A stretch of DNA of 64,000 bases from Agrocybe praecox (lineage: Eukaryota; Basidiomycota; Agaricomycetes; Agaricales; Agrocybaceae), in assembly GCA_964017145.1 (NCBI GenBank), contig OZ024846.1, positions 434,001-498,000 of the forward strand, read 5' to 3'. Shown here piece after piece: positions 45,101-57,127 of the stretch. The notes beneath the pieces were generated by a model. It did not search any database. It saw nothing but the letters and a program-made list of their open reading frames with translations, and was not told the DNA's origin. A program made the translations under genes and the position numbers. Position 1 is the stretch's first letter. Every line of letters begins with the position of its first letter.

Positions 45101-47120
45101 TAATAAGGACAAAAGAAGGACACAACGAAAGATGAATTGAAAACGCTGAAGCGGCGTAAAGGTGGAAAGCTACTTCACTGCCCCTCCACAACATCAAACC
45201 GCAGGAGGCGATGCTCTGGGAAAGGAGAAAATGTCTATAAATAAACAGATTTTTCTCAGCCCGGATCACTCGCCTTAACCGAGGCAGCTCAGCGACTTGG
45301 AGAGACGCCAGTCGAGTTCGCACTCGGACATTCCAATCGTGCGAGTACTTCTCACTCTCACGGGAATACGTACTTATCACACACTTCTAGCCTGTCTACA
45401 AGAAACGGTCTTTTAGGACCGGTGTGTGGATTGGTGATTGAAGGGTTACGAGCGTCTAATGGGATGTGACCCATTACATCAGTTCCCTCCAGCTTGCCTC
45501 ATCGAGATATCTCGATTCTTCTAAGAAAGGAGTAAATTTTCTAATTATCCTATTAAGTTCTCGACGTCCCCGGAGATTCAGCACGGCAAGGTCGAACGCA
45601 ACCTCAGACTTGCCTCAGACTCGAAACTGACCACATGCGTCTTCTCCACGCCAAGTCGGTCAAGCTGTCCTTTTACTCATTGTAAAAGATTTAAGTTTAA
45701 ATATACACTTTCCATCAATAAACATGTCTAACATTGAAGTGATATATACACCTCGACTCCTATAATAACCTCGAGGCGGTGCCATCGCCGAGGCCGGATG
45801 TATGGAGGAAACGAGTATCGGTAGCCTGTAATTAGGAAGAGCGACGTGAATGGATGATGTCGCAAAATTGACATGATCATGACCATGCACTACTGTATTG
45901 TCTCATGCCGTTCTCTTGCGTCATCCGTCGCCTGGTGAGAAGTCATATACAGATAGGAGACATACTCAGAAGAGTCGACATGGAGGATAGCAAAAAGCCT
46001 TACTTACATAGGGTATGTATCAGAAGTCAAAACATGAACCGAGGACGATATGGAATCATATGCGGGTTATCATCCCCGACCATAGTTGTATCTTGTAATT
46101 ACAATGTAATAGCAGAAAACTGACATTTAAATTTTGAAGGAGCTGGATGAGTAATCAAGTCAGCTCTGAGCTCGGTCAACAGTAACAGGTAGCATCGGTA
46201 CCTTCAGCCTGTCGCGCCTAATCAGTCGCGGAGCAATGGCAGTGACTACGCCTCATCCCCTCAAAATCAATCATTCCTGGAGGTCCGGTTGTTTTGATAA
46301 AGGTTCTACTTTTACACTGAATTTAAAATAAATAAATAAACCGACAATGTTATCTTTAGGTTGCGGGAAGGGGATCATCAATCAATTACGGGTTACTGCA
46401 TCATGGCGGTGTGCTAGCTGGTACTTATTCTATGCGATCTATGACGCAACTGCACAAGGCAGTGTATGTATTCTATTCCCGGTCTTTACTTTTAAGTTAT
46501 TAAAGCTTCTCATCTCGGTGGAAGCACTGTGCAATACCAAATGTTGGTTAGAGAGTACTACTTGTGATAAATAAATGTTATAGAAAGGTTTTCAGATTTT
46601 ATTCTGTGCTACATACTTAAAATCTTTCTCGTCAGTCTTACTAAGGTTCTTTTCTTATTGTACAGCCTTGCCTCTCAGCTTCTAATTTTATTCCTTACAT
46701 TTTAAGCAAGTGACGGATCACGAGCCTGATGTGTATTATACTAGGCAGTGCTTCAGGGACCCACATTTCAGACCTCTTGGTACACGATCAGCATATGCAC
46801 TGCTCCCATTTGCATACTGTGGCATGTTTATTTTGCACTACGACTGCGATAAAAATAGCAATCTGGAGCCTCCTGTTCGGACAGAATCGATGAGAGAAAT
46901 TAGCTACAGAAGCGTAAAAGCAACTCCGTTCATTCAATCACTCGGTCTGCGTACACGATATGTTCGGTGCGGCTCTCTCCTTCAATCCGTACAAGCAAGA
47001 TTGTCCATGTATTTTAGTTTCATTCTGATAATCACTCCTACAAAAATCCTCAAAATCAGATTAGACTTGGATTAGACTTACTGTATTGTATTCTAATCTA
47101 ATCTAATCTACTACGTGTGT
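42159..47120. other. gene-poor tract, central part
   Basis: Nearly 5 kb without a gene I can support. The opposing and overlapping open frames at 43733-44090 and 44150-44552 lack motifs and consistent codon structure. At about 47060-47110 a TCTAA/TTAGAC simple repeat occurs. The sequence may contain relics too diverged to read by eye. Confidence 0.4.
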
Positions 47121-47280
47121 AATTTTCCGGCATTGCTCGGTATATATACGGCCCGTACGGGTCAAATCGTGTGTGTCTGGGTCACGTGCGCATGCTGTCC
47201 ACTGTCCAGTGTCCAGTCCCTGACTGGAGTCACTGGACGAGAGCAATTCAATTTCTACAGAAATTTGTCACCTTCTGAGT
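47121..47280 (-). repeat. dispersed repeat, copy 2
   Basis: Reverse-complement relative of the repeat at 35754-35913, with the same order of blocks (CTCAGAAGGTGACAA, GCTCTCGTCCAG, GGACAGCATGCGCACGTGAC, TTGACCCGTACGGGCCGTAT). It has an extra duplicated TCCAGT/GGACA segment. It lies about 160 bases left of an F-box relic. Confidence 0.65.
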
Positions 47281-47440
47281 AGACTCGATACCAGTCTCCT
47301 TGGGTGCGGAAAAAAACCGGGAAAAAAATGTGGGAAAAAAATATTATGTAAGTTCAAAGAATTATAGTGGCTAATTCCCTCTTCACTTTTTTTTCTCCCG
47401 TTTTTCCCTTGAATCCTGCCACTATAACGGCTGGTTTCGA

Positions 47441-47620
47441 GCCTAGGACCTCATCATGTTGCAGAGCTATTCATGCGATCTTCTAGATTTGGAGCTGGAA
47501 CCGAAATATGGTGATGTGGTATGTCGACTACCGGAAGCGACCTGCCAAGGATTATAGAGAGATATCTCTGGCACTGGGAACCGGGAAAGGCCCTAATTTT
47601 TCTGCACACCGGCGGCAATT
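47441..47620 (+). pseudogene. F-box gene relic (C-terminal segment)
   Basis: Plus-strand frames read DLIMLQSYSCDLLDLELEP and, after a small deletion, VMWYVDYRKRPAKDYREI. These match DLTLLQNYSCDLLFLELEPE and VMWYVDYRKRPEDYREY near the C-terminus of the F-box protein at 33519-35354. The frame shifts between the two halves and the CGSGTP motif that should follow is lost. No N-terminal F-box is present. Confidence 0.75.
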
Positions 47621-48433
47621 GAGATCTGCCCTCACTGAAGTCAACATGGCCCACCGTCTATTCGATGATTCGACGGCGGAGGCGGAGACGCTGTTGCCCA
47701 CGTTCCATGGCAATAGGCGCTAAGCTCTAAGCGCTCAACGTCAACGCGCATTGCGGCCTCTCGGATCTGAGAGATGATCCCTTGGACAATGGAACAACTT
47801 GTATTGCTCACCAAGAAGCCCTTTTACGGAGACTGCTGCCTTGCATTTCATCTCAAAACATGAAGATAGACAGAAGAATTATCCCGAAGTCCGCGAGGTT
47901 GGAGAGGTCTTGCAGAGGTTACATCCTGTTATGGACGTACAGGATGCTAGGTGCTTGGTATACAAATGCCATGAGTTTTACTCGCCATTTGTCGTTTCGA
48001 CACAAGGTCTCTATAGTCACTATCACACCAATTTTTTTTCGTGGGCATCTCGCAGAATGACACATAGATGTGATATTAACTCTGCATGTACACCAGGAAT
48101 TTAACATATACTCCTGCCATTTTTCATGTAAAATGTGAACATAACGGGTGCTGCTTTTTTAGCGCTGCGCCAGCGAGGCCAGAAGCGAACGTAAAACACT
48201 CTGGCTTCGTATTCTGCACATTTTGTGATACTCGCAAACATGAACTTCGTACACATGGTAGCGGGCATGCTGAAGATACGTCGGAATGAGGAATCAACGA
48301 GTGTGCCCAAGGCCGGGAACCTAATGTTTATATATTATAAAACTCTAACTAACTTCAAGATATTTCCCCACAGATTCATTACCACAGTACCGAGTTCCAC
48401 CTGGGCAACCCGCATATTTCCCCCCCAGCTACG
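47621..48433. other. upstream region of the GTPase gene
   Basis: About 800 bases with only motif-free overlapping open frames (47782-48060, 48101-48310). Presumably contains the GTPase promoter at its right end; nothing specific recognised. Confidence 0.4.
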
Positions 48434-49516
48434 ATGGCTCTGGATTGGCTGAAAAACCTCACGTCTCATACGAGCAGCGATATTGTAATCATGTACGTAC
48501 TGATGTGCCTCCTTTTGCGCTACTACTAAGTAAATGTAATCGATCTTTTTGTTCTTATGCTTAGCGTTATGGGGCCGACTGGATCAGGAAAAAGCTCAGT
48601 AAGCATATTCATTATGCCAAATATTCGGCGGGAAAGTATCTTATATCCAGTAGTTCATCAATTTTCTCTTAAACTCTGCAAAAATAAAAGTAGGGAACAA
48701 CTTGAAGTCATGCACCAAGGATATCGTGTCTGAAAAAACAACCTTCGATACTATCCCTGTGCTGAAGGGCTACAACTTCATGGTTGTCGATACTCCTGGC
48801 TTTGACGATACACACGAGGATGATTTGGTTATTTTACAACGTATCTTAGGATGGCTGGAAAAAATGTAAGGTGCTTCTGTTCCTTGATGCGAACTCAATT
48901 CTCATCGAATGTTCAAATGACTTGTAGGTATGCCCAGAGAATGACCCTAGGTGGGGTAATATATCTTCACGACATATCGAACAACCGATTCACGGGTACG
49001 TTGCGACGGAGTTTGGAAATGTTCAATCACCTTGTAGGAGAATCTGCCCTAAAAAGCGTTCTCATTGGTGTCACGCACTTGGACAGGGCGACCGACGAAG
49101 AGCTAGCTACACGCATGCACCAAATGAAGACTGAATACTGGCGCAGCATGATTGATGCGGGTAGCCTGGTAGCCGAGTTCAAACACACGCACGAGTCTGC
49201 GGTCGTTCTCATCCAAGAGCTTATGAGCATCATTGCGCACGACACAGTGCTCCAGATACAAAGGGAGATCGTCGAAGAAAAAAAGATCATCCCCGAGACC
49301 GAAGCAGGAAAGCATCTGCGCTACACTCTCCAAGAAGTCTTACAGAAGCAAAAGAAGATGGCTGCATTCGATAAAGGAATGGCAAAGAATAAAGACATTG
49401 AAGCAGCAGAAAGGCTATTAACCGCGAAAAAAACGCTCGCAGGCTTGGAAACACAGATTGGGCAGTTGAAAGTTCCCATTTCGCACAAGCTGAAGAGGAT
49501 CTTCAAAATCTTTTAG
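48434..49516 (+). CDS. P-loop GTPase, AIG1/G-domain type
   Basis: Small G-domain protein of a family abundant in Agaricomycetes, 297 residues from exons 48434-48492, 48565-48598, 48654-48865 and 48928-49516 (phases consistent). G1/Walker A: VIIVMGPTGSGKSS, continuing FINFLL. Switch region with LKSCTKDIVSEKTTFDTIPV. G3: FMVVDTPGFDD. The sequence then has YLHDISNNRFTGTLRRSLEM and G4-like GVTHLDRATDEE, where THLD stands for TKxD. The last third is Lys/Glu-rich coiled coil (EVLQKQKKMAAFDKGMAKNK). It fits the nucleotide-binding fold with a helical tail; the cellular role is unknown. Single gene in a poor region, with no partner next to it. Confidence 0.87.
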
Positions 49517-50698
49517 GAGCTTTTATCGACTACGGCTGTACTACTAAAAGTGTTTTTTCTTGTAACATACGGTGTGACAATTAAAAAAAAAATCTGTGTG
49601 AGAATATGACCCACATTTCTCTGAGACGAAAAACAGAAGCAAATAAAATCAATATGTATGCCGTGCTATTCTCTCGTTTCGGGGGCGTTTGGTTAAAAAT
49701 GCCTTCAGAAGATTAGTTGGCATGGATTATATATATATTCACCCAGATAGCAAGTCACGTAAGCGCGTCATACACGCGGCGTGCACAGTGCACATGTCCT
49801 TGATTTTAAGTCACATGCACAAAAGTACCTTGGTGGTTCTTTCACACGCTATCCGTTGTTCCAGAATCTCTACCCCCGACGCCACATTTATGATTTTACC
49901 AACGTCTCACTGCTTGCAGCATCTTGCATTTACAGTGGAGTCAAATCGTGCAAAAATACCCACGATATGCAAAAGATGATAGGCCATTTTTTCCAGTTCT
50001 ACAGAAACATTCAGAAGGAAGAGGTTGTTCCAAGGCCTGTCTAATTTGCAAACGTAGACCATATCAACACGTTCTTCTAGTATCATCCCATGGTACCAGG
50101 ATTCTCCACAGGTTTGAAAATTTAGAACTATCACTTCAGCACCAGAACCAGCCATAGTCAGAATTTTGGGACGAAACCTCTATGTCAGTATTTTCAAACT
50201 TGATGCATAATAATCGACGATGCTGACAAGTGACCTACCTTCAGCCTGCGCAACGGGTTGTGGATCAGTGGCAATTTCTAGAACGACAGCGTCCAAGCTG
50301 AATACGTGTCATGCGCACGCTTGGTCAGACAAATATTGATTCAGACTGCAGGCTACTTCGAAGCTCGTGGTTCTTTTAAATGATGTGATCCTCAGAGCTG
50401 CGTTTTGATCATGGTTATCCTTCCGTTCTTTCCGCCTTTGTAAACGACCAATCCTTACCAACGACGGCGAACCCTTTTCTTGCACCAATACCTCGCTGGT
50501 TGACTTTGAACTTTCGTTTGCCCCCCCCCAAACCGGCTCACATTCTTTAAATCGTCCCAACCGGCCCGCCGAGAACAAAACTATCCCAGTCAGGAGATAC
50601 TTTCCCTTTTCGTAACACCCCAAGTCCTTTTTTCCATGCCATATTTTCCAACCTCGCCTTTGGCGGTGAGCAAATCGCTCAGGCACGGAAGAACGGGA
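49517..50698. other. intergenic region, nothing recognised
   Basis: About 1.2 kb. Overlapping frames at 49689-50157 have no motif. A C-run (CCCCCCCC) lies at about 50521-50528 in the presumed promoter of the GH79 gene. Confidence 0.5.
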
Positions 50699-53118
50699 AT
50701 GTGGAAGAAGCGAGGAATTTCACTTATTTTGTTCCAGCTGGTGGTTTTCTTGTTCCTACTGGCTTCGCCGTGTTTTGCGTCTGTGACTGTCTACTACCAG
50801 AAAGACCAAGCAGCTTTGAACGCGGCTACAGGCACGGCGACATCAGGAGCAGCTACGTATACTGGTGCAGCTGCTTACAATCCGAAAACATTGAATGCGC
50901 CGCCACCCCCGGGAAATGGAAATAATTTCCAGACACAATTCAGCATCTCGCTCAGCGCGTCAACGCCTCCTGGAGCGTCTATTATGCAAAACGCGGGTTT
51001 TTTTGGGTTTTCAATAGAGATGTCCGTTGTCAACCAAGTTTGTAAGTGGTATTTCGTTTCCAGGATGTCCTTTCCTTATTTATTTCTGCGTCAATAGTGG
51101 GATTGAACGCGTATTACCTTTCCTTCAAGTCTCCCGGATATGTTTCTGATATTTTCACAGATCCGTGCTACAAGTACCCTTCCTTAATTTAATGGAGAAT
51201 ATTCAGCAACGTGCAGGTCGTGTCATGGTGCGTGTCGGAGGAAACACGCAGGAAACTGCGGTATTGGTGGACAGTATTGCGGATGGGAAAATATTAGAGA
51301 AGGATTTATCTAGAATAACGAATCCAGTACGCACTTTCTATCTTTGATTCTAATTACCAAAGCTAACTTGAATAGACTGATACCCCGCCGTTGATATACA
51401 CCAAGGAGTTGTTATACATGCTCAGCAATATTTCCTCTTTAGTTAATGTTCGCTGGTTTCTTGGCGTTCCTTTCAATGATACTTCCAATTTCCGCCTTGG
51501 TATCGTGGAGTCTGGTCAGCAAATACTCGGCGATTATCTTATTGGGCTCCAAGTCGGGAATGAACCAGATCTATACAAGGATCACAAACATCGACCTCCC
51601 GTGTGTTTTCTTCTTGTACTCTTCAAAAGCAATTTTAATCCATTCTTCGTCACGCAGACTTATACTCAATACGATTATTTTGGCGAGTTTGGAGATTTAG
51701 TGACTGCGCTCTCCGGGGATGCCCACGTAGCGAACAGAAATATGCTTATCGGACCAAGTGTCAGCACAGGGGATTGGACTCCAGAAATGGTATGGAACAC
51801 TGGTTTCGTGGATACGTATTCACAGAACCTTGCATACTTGTCCGTGGAACAGTACGTATTTCATTCGAGTCCGATGAAATCCTCCTTAATACCTCTATAG
51901 CTATCCGAACGATAATTGTTTTGCACAATTCGGCATTGGAGCTGCTCGGGATCCACAAACAGTTTTCCCTACATATTTGAACCATACTGCGGGTCAAGCG
52001 ATCGTCGCACCATATCTTAATAGCACAGCGTTCGCCCAGTCCAAAGGAAAGAAAATGCTTATGTTTGAAACAAACACGGCGTCATGCGGTGGCTTCGTGG
52101 GCATCAGCGATGCCTTTGCTGCTGCTTTATGGGGCTTGGATTATGGGATGCAAATGGCGTATTCGAACTTTTCCGGAGCGCTGTTTCACGTTGGTGGACA
52201 AAATGTGTATTATAATCCATTTACACGTACGTGTTCCCGTGCATGCACTTTTTTTCACCCTGCTTATTGATGACTTTTAGCACCTCCGACTAATCAAAGC
52301 ACTTTTAGAGAGTGGTCTGTTGGACCTATCTACTACTCGGCGTTAGTTATGGCTGAGGCGTTAGGCCCATCCAACAGCACTCAAGTCGTGGATCTTGGGG
52401 CAGCGAATAACCTTGGCATATATACCCCGGCCTATGCAATTTACGAAGGAGGCAATCTCGTCCGAGTTATATTATTCAATTATGTTACAGACCAAAGTGG
52501 AGCGAGTGATCTTCAGGTTGGATTGACACTAAACAACGGGGGCAATCTTCCCAATTCTGTTCAGGTCAAGTAAGTGTTATCTCGATCTTTCTCCGCGTTC
52601 GATAGCCTTCATTCAGAATTTCTTTGCTTAGATACTTGCTTGCTTCAAGTGTCGCTCAGAAGGGGAATTTCACTTGGGCCAATCAAACTTTTGGTTCCAA
52701 TTTCGAATCAGATGGACGCATTACAGGCACAGAAAACATCCAAAGCGTGTCGTGTTCGCCCAACTCTGCAAACAACAACGTCAAAACGTGCACCATCCAC
52801 GTTCCAGCTCCTGGTGTGGCCCTCGTATTCTTGTCGAACGGCGCCATGACGGAAACAGAAGGTGGCGCCAGCAAGACGTTCCCGACAACGTACGAGACGC
52901 GCACGCATAACACTGTCACTATCGATCCAGCGGTACTGGCCACTTCGAACGGCCACTCTGGAATGGATAAGATTATTGGAAGTACTAGTGAAAAGAGTTC
53001 TAACGATGCTGATAGGAGGGTTGGAAATCCACTAGCGTGGACACTGGCTAGTGTGGCGTTAGGGGCCTTAGGTGTGACGCTTGGGCTTGGAATTGGACTT
53101 GGCTTTAGGGTGATTTAG
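50699..53118 (+). CDS. glycoside hydrolase family 79, beta-glucuronidase-like
   Basis: Secreted or surface-anchored glycosidase. Start chosen at 50699 because GISLILFQLVVFLFLLASPC then forms a clean signal peptide; an in-frame ATG at 50636 adds 21 residues. Several small exons. Motifs in order: FFGFSIEMSVVNQV joined through a tiny exon to LQVPFLNLMENI, VMVRVGGNTQETA, VNVRWFLGVPFNDT, LIGLQVGNEPDLY (acid/base Glu in NEP), MLIGPSVSTGDW, MLMFETNTASCGG (candidate nucleophile Glu), YYSALVMAEALG and a C-terminal beta-sandwich with VPAPGVALVFLS. The end is Ser/Gly-rich followed by a hydrophobic stretch (LASVALGALGVTLGLGIGLG), suggesting a GPI or membrane anchor. Likely acts on glucuronic-acid-bearing arabinogalactan or similar polymers, by family. 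Confidence 0.9.
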
Positions 53119-54169
53119 ACTGCTTTAGACTTGGCGTTCTATGCTTCTGTGTATACCTTTCTATGGTCATTCGTTGTCCTGGAAATTTTACCTATAAAAC
53201 TCTGCTATTTTGGACAATATGTATTCCATCCTTGTATTTGTATTAGATATACCCTATTTTAGATCTTGTTATATAAAATACCACCACCCTCCCTTTCCCT
53301 GGCCAGCATGTCAATCTTGAAGCTTGAAGGAGCCAGAAGCCTGGCCTGCAAGGTTATTGTATCGCTCCGCTTCGACGTAGTAAACATGGCTGGCGCCTAA
53401 GTACCACTATTTGACAAATTAACGCTCTTGTTTATTTTCCCATCTAATATGCGTCGACGTCGAGAAGCAGAAAAGATTGCGCGTAGCTCGACGCGTTTCC
53501 GAGCCATTCCTGCACCTTCCACATATCCCTGCCTAGATTAAGTGGATTAGATCTTTCACAAGTCCCATTTCCCATTCTTTATTACGAACGTTAAGCTGAA
53601 TCCTGATGATGTTTTGGCTTTATTACCCGGTCAACCGGTCACGCGTTAGAGTCGGCATGTATTGCTGGTCATAATCTAATTAAACTCCGCTCATGTCTTT
53701 GAGACTCCGTCGTACGAGGTCTCGTCTCCGCCAGCTCCGCTTGGCCCATAACCAACAAGTTGTACATGGCTGCTCGACACGTCACCGAACTAACTAACTA
53801 TCGGCGTTGGCGTTATTTGCCATTCATCAACAGGGGTAGCGCTTTAAGAGATAACCCCTTGTCCATCGCTATGAAGTACGATGACATGCCAAGAAGAACG
53901 GGGAAACCGCAAACCATGATGCATGATGCCTTACCAATCTCCGGACCTGAGGCATTCATATCTCCTATTCTGAGCGGTTTCTATTCTGAGTGTCTTACTC
54001 ATGATTCTCATCTATCTCTCATTGGTAAACGCAACGTTGAATGTCTCCGCGAGTCCCGTACCTCTTATCTATTACAAGAAATTGACATTTTAACAGAAAT
54101 ATTTAAATGCCTGAAATTTAGGATAGCTTGTCAACACACCCTATCCCTCATTCCATCTTCTAACACTCG
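53119..54169. other. intergenic region, nothing recognised
   Basis: About 1 kb between the GH79 gene and the second MDR pair. The 156-codon open frame at 53760-54230 overlaps the start of MDR copy 5 in another frame and shows no motif, so I treat it as chance. Confidence 0.5.
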
Positions 54170-55452
54170 ATGCGCTCGCCACAAACACAGAAAGCTGTAT
54201 TCCTCGATAAAAAGTTTGGAGACCTCATAATTAAAGAGACGGAAGTCTATAGGCCTGGTCCGGGGGAACTCCTAGTAAAAGTAGTCTCTACCTCGTTGAA
54301 TCCTATCGACTGGAAGGTCCAAAAGGAGGGTCTCATCGTCACTCAATTTCCTGCCGTTCTTGGCACCGATATTGCGGGCGATGTTGAAGAAGTCGGTGAG
54401 GGGGTTACAGAATTCAAAAAAGGCGATCGAGTGTATGTCGTATTTTTATTGTATACCTTTTATTGTATTCCAATACTGAGAGACAGACAGTTTCACCCAT
54501 GGGATATTCGAAAATAGGCATGCGAGCTTCCAACAGTATACAGTTATATGGGCTTCCGCAACAGCTCGAGTGAGTCCCATTACTGTCTCTTACGAAATGA
54601 AATGTTCAATTCTGATGGTCTGTTTGCATACTAGATTCCGCCTAATCTAACATATGATGATGTATCCCCTATACCATTGGTGCTTACTACTTCAATCGTT
54701 GGAATGTACAATATAAGTCCCCACGGAATGGGGCTTACAGCTCCGACTTTCGAACAAGCTATCGGCAAATATGCTGGCACACCTTTCGTCGTTATCGGGG
54801 GGTCCAGTTCAGTAGGACAAGTAGGTAAGATTAAAAAATTTACTCTAGCAATACTATAAAATCTGATGGGTTTGGCTTCTAGTGATACAACTCGCCAGGA
54901 TCTCCGGCTTTTCACCTATAATTACGACAGCTTCGCTCAAACACGCCGAACACCTAAAATCTCTTGGCGCTACATATGTCATCGACCGTAACCGCTCTAA
55001 CACGGAGATTGTCAACGAAATGAAAAAGGCGGGCAACCCTATCAAATATGTCTATGACTGCGTCTCCTCCTCGGCGACTCAGCAACTAGGATTGGATGCT
55101 CTATCACCTGGAGGACAATTAGCCGTTGTCATTCCACCAACCGTGGAGTCATCCGCAAACAAGACTGTCATTCATATTTGGGGAAACTCAAGGGTACAGA
55201 ACAATGTAAAGTTGGTGGAAAGCTTCTATCATGATACTGTTTATGGTCTTTTAGAAAAAGGTCTTTTGAAGGTGAGTCACGCTCGTTCGTTATTGGCGTT
55301 TAAAAGTGGCTAAAAATAGATCTTTCGTTAAGGCTAATAATATTGAAGTTCTACCTAATGGAATAGCGGGAATACCGGACGGTCTCGAAAGATTGGCAGC
55401 TGATCAGGTATCCGCTTTGAAGCTTGTTGCCCACCCACAAGAATTTATATGA
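54170..55452 (+). CDS. MDR oxidoreductase, enoyl-reductase-like (copy 5)
   Basis: Same five-exon plan as the other copies. Exon 1 (from ATG 54170): QTQKAVFLDKKFGDLII, PGPGELLVKVVSTSLNPIDW, LGTDIAGDVEEVGEGVTEF, KKGDRV. Exon 2 resumes after GACAG as FTHGIFENRHASFQQY. Exon 3: IPPNLTYDD-type start, GMYNISPHGMGLTAP, FVVIGGSSSVGQV. Exon 4: IQLARISGFSPIITTASLK, SLGATYVIDRN, YVYDCVSSSATQQ, SPGGQLAVV. Exon 5: NIEVLPNGIAGIPDGLERL and LKLVAHPQEFI. No stop or frameshift seen. About 370 bases upstream of copy 6 on the same strand and more similar to it than to copies 3 and 4 (shared LKLVAHPQE and GDVE). Substrate unknown. Confidence 0.9.
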
Positions 55453-55824
55453 TTTATGCACCAAAGAGAACTTCGGGGATCCTTTGTATGACACTTTAGT
55501 TCACCAAATTCCAAAATAGTATGCCAAATAGCTTGGTGCGAAGAATGAGCCTAATCTTGTAATAAAGTGTATGCTGAATACAAATCGCGTTTCAAAATGT
55601 ATTGTTCTGTAGTAAGTTTAGTAATCATCAGTGTTAAATATGCACGTCAACATCCCCATATTTACAGTTCCTTACTCAGCATGTCGTTTACCTATATGAC
55701 GCCATTCTTTTTGTAAATGGTTGTCATCATAGTTAGCACCCGGTTTGGTGACTTAAAAACTGGGCTACTGCGGTCGTGGTTAGTACTTATTCTCCGAAAC
55801 GCATCTCCGGTACACTCTCATACT
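55453..55824. other. spacer between MDR copies 5 and 6
   Basis: About 370 bases with no gene; contains the 3' end of copy 5 and promoter of copy 6. Confidence 0.5.
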
Positions 55825-57127
55825 ATGTCGTCCACCCAAAAAGCGTTATTCCTTGAGAAAAAGTTCGGAGACTTTGCAATTCGTGAAACCGAAATTTACA
55901 AGCCTGGTCCAGGGGAACTCCTAATCAAAGTTCAATCGACTTCTTTGAACCCCGTCGACTGGAAGATTCAAAAGAATGGGATTATCGTCACCAAATTTCC
56001 AGTCATTCTAGGCAGCGACATCGCTGGAGATGTAGAAGATCTTGGTGATGGGGTCACTGATTTTAAGAAAGGAGACCGAATGTACGTCGACGCTATGTCT
56101 CATCTTATCAGATACCTCATTCGTGGATCTTACTAAATACTCACCATTGTCTCTGAATAGTTTTGCCCAAGGAGAATATGGGACTAGATTGGCCAGCTTT
56201 CAGCAGTTCACCGTCGTTCGTGCGGCTGCAGCAGCTAAAGTGGGTACAGCAAATGTTGAAAGTTAACGTACCGTTGATGTGCCTTTAACAGATACCTTCG
56301 AGTCTAACATACGACGACGTATCTCCTCTTCCTGTTGCTCTCACTACAGCATACGTCGGTCTATATAATAAAAATCCGTATGGGATTGGTTTAGCACCCC
56401 CGACATCCCCAGATACTGTTGGGAAATATGCAGGAACACCCTTTGTCGTCCTTGGAGCTTCTAGCTCAGTGGGCCAATTAGGTAAAGGAGACTCTGACAT
56501 GTAGTTCACTCTTGCACTGCTGATTGACAAATGTATTTCTGTAGCACTTCAATTCGCCAGAATCTCCGGGTTCTCTCCCATTATTGCGACAGCGTCTTTG
56601 AGGCACACCGAGCTCCTGAAATCGTTCGGCGCCACCCACGTCCTCGACCGCAATTTATCAAGAAAAGATCTTGTGGAAGAAGTCAGGCGAATTACAGAAA
56701 ACAAGCCCATTCCATATATCTACGATGGTGTATCGACTCCGGAAACCCAAGAGGCTGGCTTAGAAATCCTGGCATCAGGAGGTCAAATAGTCTTCGTCCT
56801 ATTCCCGGCAGTGGAGATACCGAAAGACAAGACAGTGATCAAGGTATTTGGACGCGCACTACAGCCAGAAAATCTTGACCTTGTAAATGAGCTCTATCAC
56901 GATATAATTTTTGGATACTTAGAGAAAGGTCTTGTCAAGGTTTGTAGTCCTTTCTCTTTAAACATGGATTTTATTGATTGAATCCTACCCCTCGTCACAT
57001 AACCCAGGCTAACAACGTAGAAGTTTTGCCTAACGGTCTCAGGGGAATAACTGTTGGCCTCGATAGGCTGGCCGCTAATCAGGTCTCTGGATTGAAACTC
57101 GTGGCTCATCCACAAGAAAGTTCTTGA
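55825..57127 (+). CDS. MDR oxidoreductase, enoyl-reductase-like (copy 6)
   Basis: Five exons from ATG 55825. Exon 1: STQKALFLEKKFGDFAI, PGPGELLIKVQSTSLNPVDW, LGSDIAGDVEDLGDGVTDF, ending GDR then Ile across the junction. Exon 2: FAQGEYGTRLASFQQFTVV. Exon 3: IPSSLTYDDVSPLPVALTTA, YGIGLAPPTSPDTVGKY, FVVLGASSSVGQL. Exon 4: LQFARISGFSPIIATASLR, SFGATHVLDRNLSRKDLV, YIYDGVSTPETQE. Exon 5: NNVEVLPNGLRGITVGLDRL, LKLVAHPQESS, TGA at 57125-57127. The nucleotide-binding turn reads GASSSVGQ, lacking the second Gly seen in copies 1, 3 and 4. Intact. Substrate unknown. Confidence 0.9.

Noticed and set aside
47430..47475. tRNA-like string (GGTTTCGAGCCTAGGACCTC, minus-strand T-arm look)
   Set aside because: No cloverleaf or anticodon stem follows, and the sequence is explained in frame as the DLIMLQSYSCDLL part of the F-box relic.
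53760..54230. 156-codon open frame upstream of MDR copy 5
   Set aside because: It runs into the MDR start codon region in another frame and has no motif; the MDR gene is well supported.
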